Part shown: piece after piece, positions 7,560 through 14,505 of the stretch
Numbering within the stretch: position 1 is the first letter of the stretch
Layout of the letters: the number at the start of each line of letters is the position of its first letter
Assembly: GCA_947258675.1 (NCBI GenBank)
Contig: CAMYJP010000010.1
Span: 1 to 16,535 of the forward strand
Length of the DNA stretch: 16,535 nucleotides
DNA from: an uncultured Desulfobulbaceae bacterium
GTDB taxonomy: Bacteria > Desulfobacterota > Desulfobulbia > Desulfobulbales > BM004
Reading direction: 5' to 3'
Notes under the pieces: model-generated
Seen by the model: only the letters and a program-made list of their open reading frames with translations
Told to the model about the DNA's origin: nothing
Database searches by the model: none
Translations under genes and position numbers: made by a program

Positions 7560-7593
7560 TAAACGGGGACGATGAAAAACTCGTTCCCGTTTA
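7560..7593 (+). terminator. Terminator-like hairpin after paralogue 1
   Basis: Arms TAAACGGGGACGA (7560-7572) and TCGTTCCCGTTTA (7581-7593) pair around an eight-base loop with one G-T wobble. Only three T residues follow, so termination may be incomplete. The stem core is similar to the terminator after paralogue 2, consistent with duplication of the whole gene unit. Confidence 0.65.
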
Positions 7594-8141
7594 CATTGTG
7601 AATGCCATTCAGTTTTATCAATTCCGAGTCTACAAAATTCCTATATAATTATAGCTCAACTTCCTGACTTAATGGGAACATCTAAGTGTTTGGTAAAATA
7701 CCCCCATTAGAGCCAGATCTTTAGAGGGATTTACAGTCTTAATAGAATAATTCCTTCCTCGTGAGCGCGATTATTTTCATTGGAATATTAGCAACATACG
7801 CATCGTACCCATCCTTGGCTAACCAACAAACGTAAACTGTTACCTGTAAACCCGTCTCTTAGCTCAAGCCAGAAAGTTTAAATTATAATTTTTGACTATC
7901 AGCCAAGTCTTAATACTGAAAGTTACCTTATTCCTCCTCAATCGATTACATTTTTGCTTGAGTTGTCATCACTGAATGCTTGACTCCTAAAATCAACATA
8001 TTGAGAAGCAAAACCATAATTCCGAATTTAAGGAATATCAATCCACATAACCGGAATAAATACATATACATTGACATATACATTACGCCATAGACCATAC
8101 AACCTATTGATAATATGTCATATGTTTTTTTGTACGAAAAC

Positions 8142-8157
8142 TGGCCCTCATCTTGCT
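8142..8157 (+). promoter_or_regulatory. Sigma-54 (-24/-12) promoter for paralogue 2
   Basis: TGGCCCT-CATC-TTGCT matches the sigma-54 consensus TGGCACG-N4-TTGCW, with GG (8143-8144) and GC (8155-8156) at the required ten-base spacing. It lies 82 bases upstream of the ATG at 8240, giving a predicted transcript start near 8168 and a leader of about 70 bases. The -12 part overlaps a possible stem (CATCTTGC with GCAAGGTG, 8149-8182). No equivalent element was seen before the other genes of this block. Confidence 0.65.
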
Positions 8158-8239
8158 AGGTATTTACAGCAAAAGCAAGGTGTCAAAATCCAACTATTGA
8201 AATCTGATCGATATTAAAAACAACAAAGGGAGAAAGAAA

Positions 8240-8584
8240 ATGAAGATCAGGAAAAAATACATACTCGTTGCTGCAGTCAGCCTAATTCTCATTACAAGCC
8301 AATTCTCCTGGGCTGATGATTCTGTAAAAAGCTGGGGACCATGGAATACTGAACTTTACACCGCCGCAGGTGGCCAGCATACAGGTTTCCAGTATAATGG
8401 ATACGGCTCACCAGAATACGTTCCTGACAGAGCTATTGCAGCAACAGGCAATTCTCTAGCAAACAACCCACTCTCCGATCCTGTACCTGAACCACCATTT
8501 GAACTGCCTGCTTCACCACCTGTTGAACCGCCCACTGCACCTCCTTTGGAGCCTCCTGTCAGACCTCCTCTATGTGATACCTAA
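8240..8584 (+). CDS. Secreted proline-rich protein, paralogue 2, with TAAGG motif
   Basis: Shorter paralogue of the gene at 7029. It has a signal peptide (about 1-26, ending FSWAD), then SWGPWNTELYTAAGGQHT (31-48) and SPEYVPDRAIA. A shorter proline-rich tail (PEPPFELPASPPVEPPTAPP) follows, ending VRPPLCDT with one cysteine. Thr41-Ala-Ala-Gly44 is an exact match to the TAAG site cut by LapG in Pseudomonas LapA. The tail lacks the tandem EPPV array of paralogue 1, so length in this region is evolving while the N-terminal block and C-terminal RPPLCD are held. AAAGGGAG lies about six bases before the ATG. A sigma-54 promoter upstream implies independent, activator-dependent expression. No named family is recognised; function is inferred from neighbours. 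Confidence 0.85.
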   Translation: MKIRKKYILVAAVSLILITSQFSWADDSVKSWGPWNTELYTAAGGQHTGFQYNGYGSPEYVPDRAIAATGNSLANNPLSDPVPEPPFELPASPPVEPPTAPPLEPPVRPPLCDT

Positions 8585-8604
8585 CCCTTGTGCAAATTTA
8601 TGAT

Positions 8605-8650
8605 TCACAAAAAACGGGGCCGACAGAAAAGTCGACCCCGTTTTTATTTT
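8605..8650. terminator. Strong bidirectional rho-independent terminator
   Basis: Arms AAAACGGGGCCGAC (8611-8624) and GTCGACCCCGTTTT (8631-8644) pair around a six-base loop with one internal mismatch. A T-rich run follows on the plus strand and a T-run also follows on the minus strand, so it can end both paralogue 2 and the convergent SLOG gene. Confidence 0.92.
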
Positions 8651-8757
8651 ATTACTATAAAAAAAATAGCACAAAATGTTGTCAGAAAACCCAAAAAAAA
8701 TCTATACTACTCCGATATACAAATTAAAAACTTCTTGGGTAACAACTCCAGAATGCA

Positions 8758-9312
8758 TCAAGGGTTCCCAAAGGCATCCTCAAACAGTTTCTCAATTACT
8801 TCCCTTGAATCTTCATCCAGATCGCGAGTCCCAGTACCGACAAAGGTTTCATATTCTATTTTAGGAGAATCCTTTTTCCACGAGTTATCTCGCCAAGTAT
8901 ACCACTCTTTTTTGCTCTGGTTATAAACCGATAAAGGACGATTAAACAGCTTGGCCAATTCTACCGCCCAACCAGTTCCACCTTTAACTGTATTATCATT
9001 TTGTATATTTCCAATTACAAAAATTTGATGTCCGCTATTGACCATATGAAAGATAGTTTGCAGAACTTTCCTTATTTTGTCAGTATGGTAATAAGTTCTA
9101 TTCATCATCTTTGAAACGAGTTCCATACTGATATCGCCTCGTTTCAACTCATCCTTGGAAAGCAGATAAGCGTTCTGGGTCCGATATGCCTTATTCCCTG
9201 AAAACGTGTAATTAACTTCCTTGACTCCCCACTTCTCAGCAGCCTCACCAAAAGCACTTTCCGCCCCCTTCAGTCCACCGCTGTAAAGCGTGCATTTACC
9301 TTTATCAATCAT
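8758..9312 (-). CDS. Small SLOG/Rossmann-type (LOG/DprA/YpsA-like) putative nucleotide-binding protein
   Basis: The protein (184 residues) opens with CTLYSGGLKGAESAFGEAAEKWG, the glycine-rich first loop of the SLOG superfamily (YSGG..GA...W/F). It continues with NKAYRTQNAYL, has KGGTGWAVELAKLFNRPLSVYNQ (about 110-132) as the second nucleotide-site segment, and ends with FVGTGTRDLDEDSREVIEKLFEDAFG. These motifs fit the stand-alone family of SLOG proteins found on phages and chromosomes, whose ligand is unknown. SLOG domains bind nucleotides or nucleotide derivatives in general, and some act in defence signalling. No membrane segment or effector domain is visible and there is no partner gene in its operon. 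AGAGGTG lies before the ATG. Upstream are a consensus -10 and an inverted repeat. Family moderately sure; role unknown. Confidence 0.75.
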   Translation of the reverse strand: MIDKGKCTLYSGGLKGAESAFGEAAEKWGVKEVNYTFSGNKAYRTQNAYLLSKDELKRGDISMELVSKMMNRTYYHTDKIRKVLQTIFHMVNSGHQIFVIGNIQNDNTVKGGTGWAVELAKLFNRPLSVYNQSKKEWYTWRDNSWKKDSPKIEYETFVGTGTRDLDEDSREVIEKLFEDAFGNP

Positions 9313-9777
9313 AAAGACACCTCTCCCGTTCTTTGTATTTAATAGTAGAATTGCAGAATCAATAGATTATAACCGGCCTCACCAAGAAACTATGGTTTCC
9401 AGGCTAAAAAATTAATCAGCATTGAAAAAAATCCGATCCTATGTTTCCTTACACCTCAGGCGTATCGAGCATTTCACCATTCCCTGAGGAACATAATAGC
9501 CTGTGGATATAAGCAAAAATATTTTAAATTGGATTATTGCCGAAATCGGTTTGCCCGGCAGAATCAAAAGCGACCCTTATACTTAACTGGAGCAATATAG
9601 GCAAGCAACTATTTTTTTTGGATGTTGTTTTTTTCAACTAAAACAGGACACTCATGAAAAAAAGGACAACTTTTACAACATTTTCCTTTCCTTTTATACT
9701 TATCACAACACTCTTTTTTTGTTTTGCCGTGTTTCTCTTTTCCCATAGTAAAAACAAACTCACATGTAATTCAAAAA
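9313..9777. other. Intergenic region between the SLOG gene and the flavoprotein operon end
   Basis: Apart from the promoter and operator listed, it contains an inverted repeat CCTCAGG (9454-9460) and CCTGAGG (9483-9489) with a 22-base loop, and T-rich sequence near 9610-9720. A 62-codon plus-strand frame starting at 9654 runs into the end of the flavoprotein gene and is judged spurious. No clear terminator for the flavoprotein gene was found. Confidence 0.45.
9366..9399 (-). promoter_or_regulatory. Promoter with operator-like inverted repeat for the SLOG gene
   Basis: A perfect -10 TATAAT lies on the minus strand at 9371-9366, 54 bases upstream of the start codon. Where a -35 should sit there is no TTGACA. 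Instead a perfect inverted repeat GAAAC-TATG-GTTTC (9386-9399) occupies the region, suggesting a regulator binds there. The repeat resembles sites of TetR-type regulators such as PsrA (GAAAC-N4-GTTTC). Confidence 0.55.
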
Positions 9778-11235
9778 CTATTTACAGTCTAATTCACAAG
9801 CTCTGCCTTTCAGATGAAAAAAGAATTTCAACCCTTTCTTGACCTTATCTGAAAAAATCTTAGTGGAAAAAAATTTTCCCGCAACACGTTTATTAATTTC
9901 TCCAAGTGTTGGATAGGGATGGACAGCAGAAGCCAGCGAAGATAATTTCACCCCACCATTAAATACTGCAACCCATTCAGCTAACAGATCACCCGCATTG
10001 GGGCCTAGTATCTGGACACCGATTGGTCTTTCCTTCTCGTTTAAAAGCATCTTTATCGTGCCTACTTCCTCCCCTTCAGCAAGGCTTCGATCATTATCCT
10101 GAAACTCTTCAGACCACACTGTATATTTTATTCCGGAAGCCGCTGCACTTTTCTCATTCATCCCTATGCTTGCAAGTTCCGGACTGGTATAAGTGCACCA
10201 TGGCATATGAGTATAATCAACTTTTCTCGGAAAATGAAATATTGCATTACTGATTACGATTCCGCCTTCATATCCTGCAGCATGGGTAAACTGAAACGCA
10301 CCGTTCACATCACCCGCAGCATAGATGTGTTTATGGGTAGTTCGCAACTTTTCATCCACCACAATTCCTTTCCGGTTAAATTCCAGACCGATATTCTCCA
10401 AGCCAAGACCATCAACATTGGGAGCTCTTCCCATGGCAACCAGAACGGTATCTCCTTTCAAATTTATTGTTTCTTCGCCTCTTTTAATAGTCACTTCCTT
10501 TGAGGAACCAACCTTTTTGACGGAAACAATTGACGCATTCAGATAGAATATAACCCCTTCCGTCTGCATAACAGTCATCACCTGATCAGCCAAATCCTTA
10601 TCTTCTTTGCTGAGAATTTGACCGCTCCTTTGAACCACCGAAACCTTACTTCCCAGGCGGTTAAAAGCCTGTGCCATCTCAATTGCAATAGGCCCTCCCC
10701 CCAGAACAATCATAGATTCAGGAAGCCGGTCGAGATAAAAAATTTCTTTATTAGTAATAAATGGTGTCTCAGAAAGCCCCTGGATAGGAGGAAATGAAGG
10801 TGATGATCCGGTTGCAATTACCCAGGACTTTGCTGAAAATTGTTTATTATTGAGCTCAATAGTGTGTTCATCTGAAAAAACAGGTTGTCCGAATTCAACT
10901 TTTGCCCCCAGGCCGCAGAACCTTTCAACGGAATCATGCTTTTGTATTGTAGAAATTACACTCTTTATTCTATCAGAAACATTTGTAAAATTAACAGGTT
11001 CGACCTCGATCGGTGGTAAACCATATTTCTCAGCATTCTTCATCTGCTGATATACCCTGGCCGTTTTAATCAGGGTTTTACTGGGCACACAACCAAAATG
11101 CAGACAATCTCCGCCAAGGTTGTCGTCTTTTTCAACTAAAATTGTTTTAGCTCCCAATTGAGCGGCTCCTGCTGTAACTGTCAGACCAGCAGCCCCTGCC
11201 CCGATTACTCCTAGATCAAATTCAAATTTTGCCAT
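9778..11235 (-). CDS. FAD-dependent pyridine nucleotide-disulfide oxidoreductase (mercuric reductase-like)
   Basis: Class I flavoprotein disulfide reductase of 485 residues. FAD site: LGVIGAGAAGLTVTAGAAQLG near the N-terminus. Redox pair: GGDCLHFGCVPSK (Cys44, Cys49). NAD(P) site: IVLGGGPIAIEMAQAF. Second FAD contact: HIYAAGDVNG. Dimer-interface catalytic His-Glu: AVHPYPTLGEINKR. No lipoyl or NmerA domain is fused. The family includes dihydrolipoamide dehydrogenase and MerA. The CxxxxC loop and the gene pairing with TVP38 match the MerA-like proteins of unknown substrate. The C-terminus has a Cys480-x3-Cys484 pair (RACELDCK), somewhat like the C-terminal cysteine pair that passes Hg(II) in MerA but with different spacing. 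AGGTGG precedes the ATG, and the upstream membrane-protein gene ends 16 bases away, indicating an operon. Confidence 0.9.
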   Translation of the reverse strand: MAKFEFDLGVIGAGAAGLTVTAGAAQLGAKTILVEKDDNLGGDCLHFGCVPSKTLIKTARVYQQMKNAEKYGLPPIEVEPVNFTNVSDRIKSVISTIQKHDSVERFCGLGAKVEFGQPVFSDEHTIELNNKQFSAKSWVIATGSSPSFPPIQGLSETPFITNKEIFYLDRLPESMIVLGGGPIAIEMAQAFNRLGSKVSVVQRSGQILSKEDKDLADQVMTVMQTEGVIFYLNASIVSVKKVGSSKEVTIKRGEETINLKGDTVLVAMGRAPNVDGLGLENIGLEFNRKGIVVDEKLRTTHKHIYAAGDVNGAFQFTHAAGYEGGIVISNAIFHFPRKVDYTHMPWCTYTSPELASIGMNEKSAAASGIKYTVWSEEFQDNDRSLAEGEEVGTIKMLLNEKERPIGVQILGPNAGDLLAEWVAVFNGGVKLSSLASAVHPYPTLGEINKRVAGKFFSTKIFSDKVKKGLKFFFHLKGRACELDCK

Positions 11236-11251
11236 AATTTTCCACCTGTCA

Positions 11252-11962
11252 TCAGCCTACTTTCTTTAAATGCTTCCCTTGCCGAGCTTTATATGTTGCT
11301 AGAAGTCGCTTGACAGCAAGAGGGAAAATACCCAAAATCACGAACGAAACAAGTAACCCTGGTGAAAGGATTCCGGCGAGCGAATCAATTTTCGCTAATT
11401 CCTTTCCGGCATTTACATAGACCATCGTGCCCAGCAGCATGCCGACCTGGGATACCCAGTAAAATGTAAACAATCCCATTTTAGTCAGGCCCATCACCAG
11501 ATTAATAACAAAAAAGGGAAAGACTGGCACCAGCCGGAGAGAAAAAAGATAAAAAGCCCCTTCCCTTTCAATCCCCTCATTAATCGCCCCAAGTTTATCG
11601 CCGAACTTGTTCTGCACCCATTCGCGAAGTAGAAATCGTGACACAAAACAAGCAAGAGTAGCCCCTATTGTGCTTGCAAAGGAAACAACAACAGTGCCCA
11701 CCCAAAAACCAAACAAAGCACCACCTGCTAAAGTCATCACAGCTGCACCAGGCAAAGAAAGCGCTGTCACTAATACATAGATAAACATATAAACCAAAAT
11801 AACTAACACTTGATTCTCAGCATAAAGCTGTGAAAAATTGGCCTGTGATTCCTTCAAATAGGCCAACGTCAGATATTGTTCCAGCCCAAGATACTTGAAT
11901 GCGGCAACAAGGGCGATTAGTGCGAATACTATAGTTCCCCTTTGTATGAGTTTTTTATCCAT
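11252..11962 (-). CDS. TVP38/TMEM64 (VTT-domain, DedA-related) membrane protein
   Basis: Polytopic inner-membrane protein, 236 residues. The VTT-domain signature is present: LSLPGAAVMTLAGGALFGF, then SFASTIGATLACFVSRFLLREWV, and FSLRLVPVFPFFVINLVMGL with the conserved arginine and prolines. It ends in a basic tail (KARQGKHLKKVG). Relatives in the wider superfamily (DedA, TMEM41B) move or scramble lipids, but the bacterial TVP38 substrate is not settled. The ATG overlaps the last eight bases of glucokinase, and GGAGG sits six bases before it, so translation is probably coupled. TVP38 next to a MerA-like flavoprotein is a recurrent pairing in bacteria, as far as I recall. Confident in family, not in function. 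Confidence 0.92.
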   Translation of the reverse strand: MDKKLIQRGTIVFALIALVAAFKYLGLEQYLTLAYLKESQANFSQLYAENQVLVILVYMFIYVLVTALSLPGAAVMTLAGGALFGFWVGTVVVSFASTIGATLACFVSRFLLREWVQNKFGDKLGAINEGIEREGAFYLFSLRLVPVFPFFVINLVMGLTKMGLFTFYWVSQVGMLLGTMVYVNAGKELAKIDSLAGILSPGLLVSFVILGIFPLAVKRLLATYKARQGKHLKKVG

Positions 11963-12965
11963 TTATGTCCTCCAACAGCAAACCATACCCGGCAGCACCC
12001 AGAAGGGCCGCCTTTGGATTGGTAATAATCCGTATCGGAACCTTATTTAATAAGCTGGTCATACGGCCTTTTCGCAGGAACGAATTCAAAAAAATGCCCT
12101 CCCTAAGGGCGTCTACAATTCGTGGCGGAATTCCACCACCAAGATATAACCCGCCGGTGGCCATGACTTTCAGGGCAAAGTTTCCTGCTTCGGCCCCTAA
12201 AATTGAAATAAAAGTATTAAGCGTTTTTCGGCAAAGCTCGCACGGCTGTTCATTATTAAGAGCACCATTCACAATAATAGGCGCCGGGTCATCTGCCGCG
12301 GCGATCTGTTCAGCGCCCCAAACTGTTTCATTGGAGGAACCAATTTGTTTATAATAATTGTAAATATTTGGTAATCCCCTACCGGAACAAAAATGTTCAT
12401 AGCTGACATGATTGTTTGAATCCTGATAAACGCTAAGCATTTCAATTTCATTCTGATCAGCTGGTGCAAAGTCAGCATGTCCGCCCTCGGAAGGATACGC
12501 TTGATATCGATAGCCATCCCATACAAGAAAAGCCTCTCCAAGCCCAGTCCCTGGAGCAATGACAGCTATGGCCCCTTCAACTGCTGGTTCTCCCTCATTA
12601 ATGATAACTGTATCTTCAGGCTCCAGCAGGGGAATGGAATAAGCTGTGGCAACCAGATCATTCAGTAATCGAACGCTTGCCATACTAAATTTCTTCATTA
12701 ACTGTTCTTCATCAAGGTGCCAACGCAGATTGGTTATTGTTGATCTACCGGAGACAACCGGCCCCGCCACTCCAAGGACTGCTCGGCTGACTTCATAGTC
12801 TGATTGGCTGAGAAAATCGCTGACAATCTCATCCAAGCCTTTATATTCGCCACTCTGAAAGGTTCCCTCAGCCAATGGAAACCGGGGCCCTGAGTCTTTT
12901 GATACCAGGGCCAGATTTGTTTTAGTACCGCCGAGGTCTCCGACAAGTATTGTTTCTCTTTTCAT
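11955..12965 (-). CDS. glk: Glucokinase (Glk family)
   Basis: Phosphorylates glucose with ATP in the cytosol, first step of glycolysis. Motifs, numbered from the chosen start: LVGDLGGTKTNLAL (phosphate 1), VRLLNDLVATAYSIP with the catalytic aspartate, IAPGTGLGEAFLVWDG (phosphate 2), YPSEGGHADFAP, YEHFCSGRGL, and MATGGLYLGGGIPPR (adenosine site). This is the Glk (PF02685) group and not the ROK group. The frame extends to 13037, but the extra 24 residues are not family-like. ATG at 12965 gives 336 residues, close to the usual 320-340. Its ribosome site is weak. A minus-strand TTGACA (13001-12996), 17 bases from a poor -10 (TAGTAA, 12978-12973), would give an almost leaderless message, so the start is less sure than the function. 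First gene of the operon with TVP38 and the flavoprotein. Confidence 0.93.
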   Translation of the reverse strand: MKRETILVGDLGGTKTNLALVSKDSGPRFPLAEGTFQSGEYKGLDEIVSDFLSQSDYEVSRAVLGVAGPVVSGRSTITNLRWHLDEEQLMKKFSMASVRLLNDLVATAYSIPLLEPEDTVIINEGEPAVEGAIAVIAPGTGLGEAFLVWDGYRYQAYPSEGGHADFAPADQNEIEMLSVYQDSNNHVSYEHFCSGRGLPNIYNYYKQIGSSNETVWGAEQIAAADDPAPIIVNGALNNEQPCELCRKTLNTFISILGAEAGNFALKVMATGGLYLGGGIPPRIVDALREGIFLNSFLRKGRMTSLLNKVPIRIITNPKAALLGAAGYGLLLEDING

Positions 12966-13249
12966 AGTTAACTTACTAATCACATTACCTTTAAATGTCA
13001 AACAGCTGAATTGAACTCCAAAACCTCTATTTTCCACCGTACCCTAATTGCTAACGACCATATGAGACTTGAATAGTAGCACTCTTTGAAACATAGTGTG
13101 CTATTAGAACGATGTTCTGAAACAACACAAAAACACATTAAATAGTTAAGAAAAAGAAACAGGCTGGAATCTGCCAACTGTGAAGGGAGATATAACTGAA
13201 TAAATCCAAAGCCCCATTATGCCCTGATAAGAACAAACAATCTGACGAC
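12966..13249. other. Short intergenic region between glk and the MFS gene
   Basis: No gene. It contains the possible glk promoter described there, an inverted repeat AGAAC-GAT-GTTCT (13106-13118), and no convincing terminator for the MFS gene beyond a weak three-pair stem near 13160-13175. Confidence 0.4.
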
Positions 13250-14497
13250 CTACCTGGACAATATCTTCTGGTTTGACGGTTTCCTCAATGAGGCCGACAA
13301 AACAACAGCTGAACCGGCCAGAACTGCTGCCATATAAAAACTACTGGAAAAGCTGTTTGTCAGCTCTGCAAGGTACCCAGCCACATACGGACCGAGAATC
13401 TGGCCTAGGGCAAAAATAAAAGTTATTAATCCAAAGATACGGGCAGCTTTCTGAGGACCTACATAATCACCCACAAGCGCTGCCATTATCGATGGGATAC
13501 TCCAGGCAACAATTCCAAAAAAACCAATAGACAAAAAAAGAAATAAGCCAGGTAAATTTACGGCAATAAGAATATAAGCAATGGTCTGAATGGAAAAAAC
13601 TATGATTAATCCTACTTTTCTGCCAAGCTTGTCAGACAATGTTCCAAATACAGGACCTGAAAAAAGGCTTAAGAAACCTACCCAAGACCAGAAACTGCCT
13701 GCAGTGGCTTCGGAGAAGCCTCTTTCCTGAACAAGTGCCGTAACAATGAAAGTAGCATAAATCACGTAGGTTGCCCCAAAAAGGAAATAAATCGCACCAA
13801 GATGAAATATTTCTCCTTTTGTAATACCGGAAGCACAATAATCAATTTGAACGGAACTTATAGTTTCTTTCTGCACACTGCCGATCGGCTTCAAACCAAG
13901 TTCTTTTGGAGAATCTCGTAATACAGCCAAACAGATTACCGAAATACCTAAAACCATTGCACCCAATATCTGCCAACTTAAACGCCAGCCACCATAGGCT
14001 GCTAAACCGTTTAAAAAAGGAATCAACTTTCCAGACAAAAGAATTGCAAACCCACTCCCTATTACCACATAACCTGCTGCCTTTCCGCGTTTTTTACTCG
14101 CAAACCAAGCTGATACCAAAGCCATCATCGGCACGTTTGCCGCTCCGCTACCGATACCGGTCATCATATAAAAAAGCAAAGCTGAATAAAAATTTTGTGC
14201 ACTGCTGACCAATATCATGGAAAATCCGACCAGCAGCAGCGCTATAAAAATAAGCTTTCTTGTCCCGATTTTCTCCGTAATATGACCACAAAACAATACT
14301 GCCAGAAGGTATCCGAAAAAATTAAATGTACTAATTAGTCCCATTTGAGAATACGTAAGATTCAATGCAGGCGCCATAGATGGCAGGAGCATCCCGATTG
14401 CGAATCTCCCCAATCCCAGACAGGCAAAGATGCAAAGAGTGCCTGTAAATATAATGTACCAACCATAATGGATGGTTGATCTACCTAGAATCTTCAC
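13250..14497 (-). CDS. Major facilitator superfamily transporter
   Basis: About twelve membrane helices across 415 residues in two halves. The first helix region (HYGWYIIFTGTLCIFACLGLGRFAIGMLLPSM) is of the oxalate/formate-antiporter or YbfB-like type. The loop motif between helices 2 and 3 is GHITEKIGTRK, and its second-half counterpart is GTLSDKLGRKVG. The central cytosolic loop (about 195-220, PKELGLKPIGSVQKE) is short. Substrate cannot be read from sequence. The start is GTG at 14497, with only a weak ribosome site, and lies eight bases after the LysE-type gene stop, so the two are probably co-transcribed and possibly translationally coupled. Confident in superfamily; substrate unknown. 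Confidence 0.93.
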   Translation of the reverse strand: MKILGRSTIHYGWYIIFTGTLCIFACLGLGRFAIGMLLPSMAPALNLTYSQMGLISTFNFFGYLLAVLFCGHITEKIGTRKLIFIALLLVGFSMILVSSAQNFYSALLFYMMTGIGSGAANVPMMALVSAWFASKKRGKAAGYVVIGSGFAILLSGKLIPFLNGLAAYGGWRLSWQILGAMVLGISVICLAVLRDSPKELGLKPIGSVQKETISSVQIDYCASGITKGEIFHLGAIYFLFGATYVIYATFIVTALVQERGFSEATAGSFWSWVGFLSLFSGPVFGTLSDKLGRKVGLIIVFSIQTIAYILIAVNLPGLFLFLSIGFFGIVAWSIPSIMAALVGDYVGPQKAARIFGLITFIFALGQILGPYVAGYLAELTNSFSSSFYMAAVLAGSAVVLSASLRKPSNQKILSR

Positions 14498-14505
14498 AAT
14501 GCTGT

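Larger units (their letters stand above)
7536..8239. other. 700-base AT-rich gap between the two proline-rich paralogues
   Basis: No credible coding frame or tRNA was found. The left end holds the terminator of paralogue 1. The right end holds the sigma-54 element (8142-8157). Between about 8062 and 8125 the half-site ACATAT/ATATGT recurs four times, including a 12-base-period direct repeat ACATATACATT (8062-8072 and 8074-8084), which could bind a regulator. The rest shows nothing I can name. Confidence 0.5.

Noticed and set aside
7088..7575. Long frames in other phases across the proline-rich gene, including a minus-strand glycine/serine-rich one
   Set aside because: Repetitive proline codons leave all frames open. 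Only the plus-strand 7029 frame has a signal peptide, a strong ribosome site and a paralogue.
9654..9842. 62-codon plus-strand frame with a hydrophobic, phenylalanine-rich N-terminus
   Set aside because: It overlaps the end of the flavoprotein gene by 65 bases, lies in T-rich DNA that gives hydrophobic codons by chance, and has no recognisable family.
12966..13037. N-terminal extension of glucokinase up to 13037
   Set aside because: The 24 extra residues do not resemble the family, and ATG 12965 places the GDLGGTK motif at its usual distance from the start.
13106..13118. AGAAC-GAT-GTTCT as a LexA/SOS box
   Set aside because: The three-base spacer does not fit the Bacillus-type (N4) box, and neither neighbouring gene is a DNA-damage gene.
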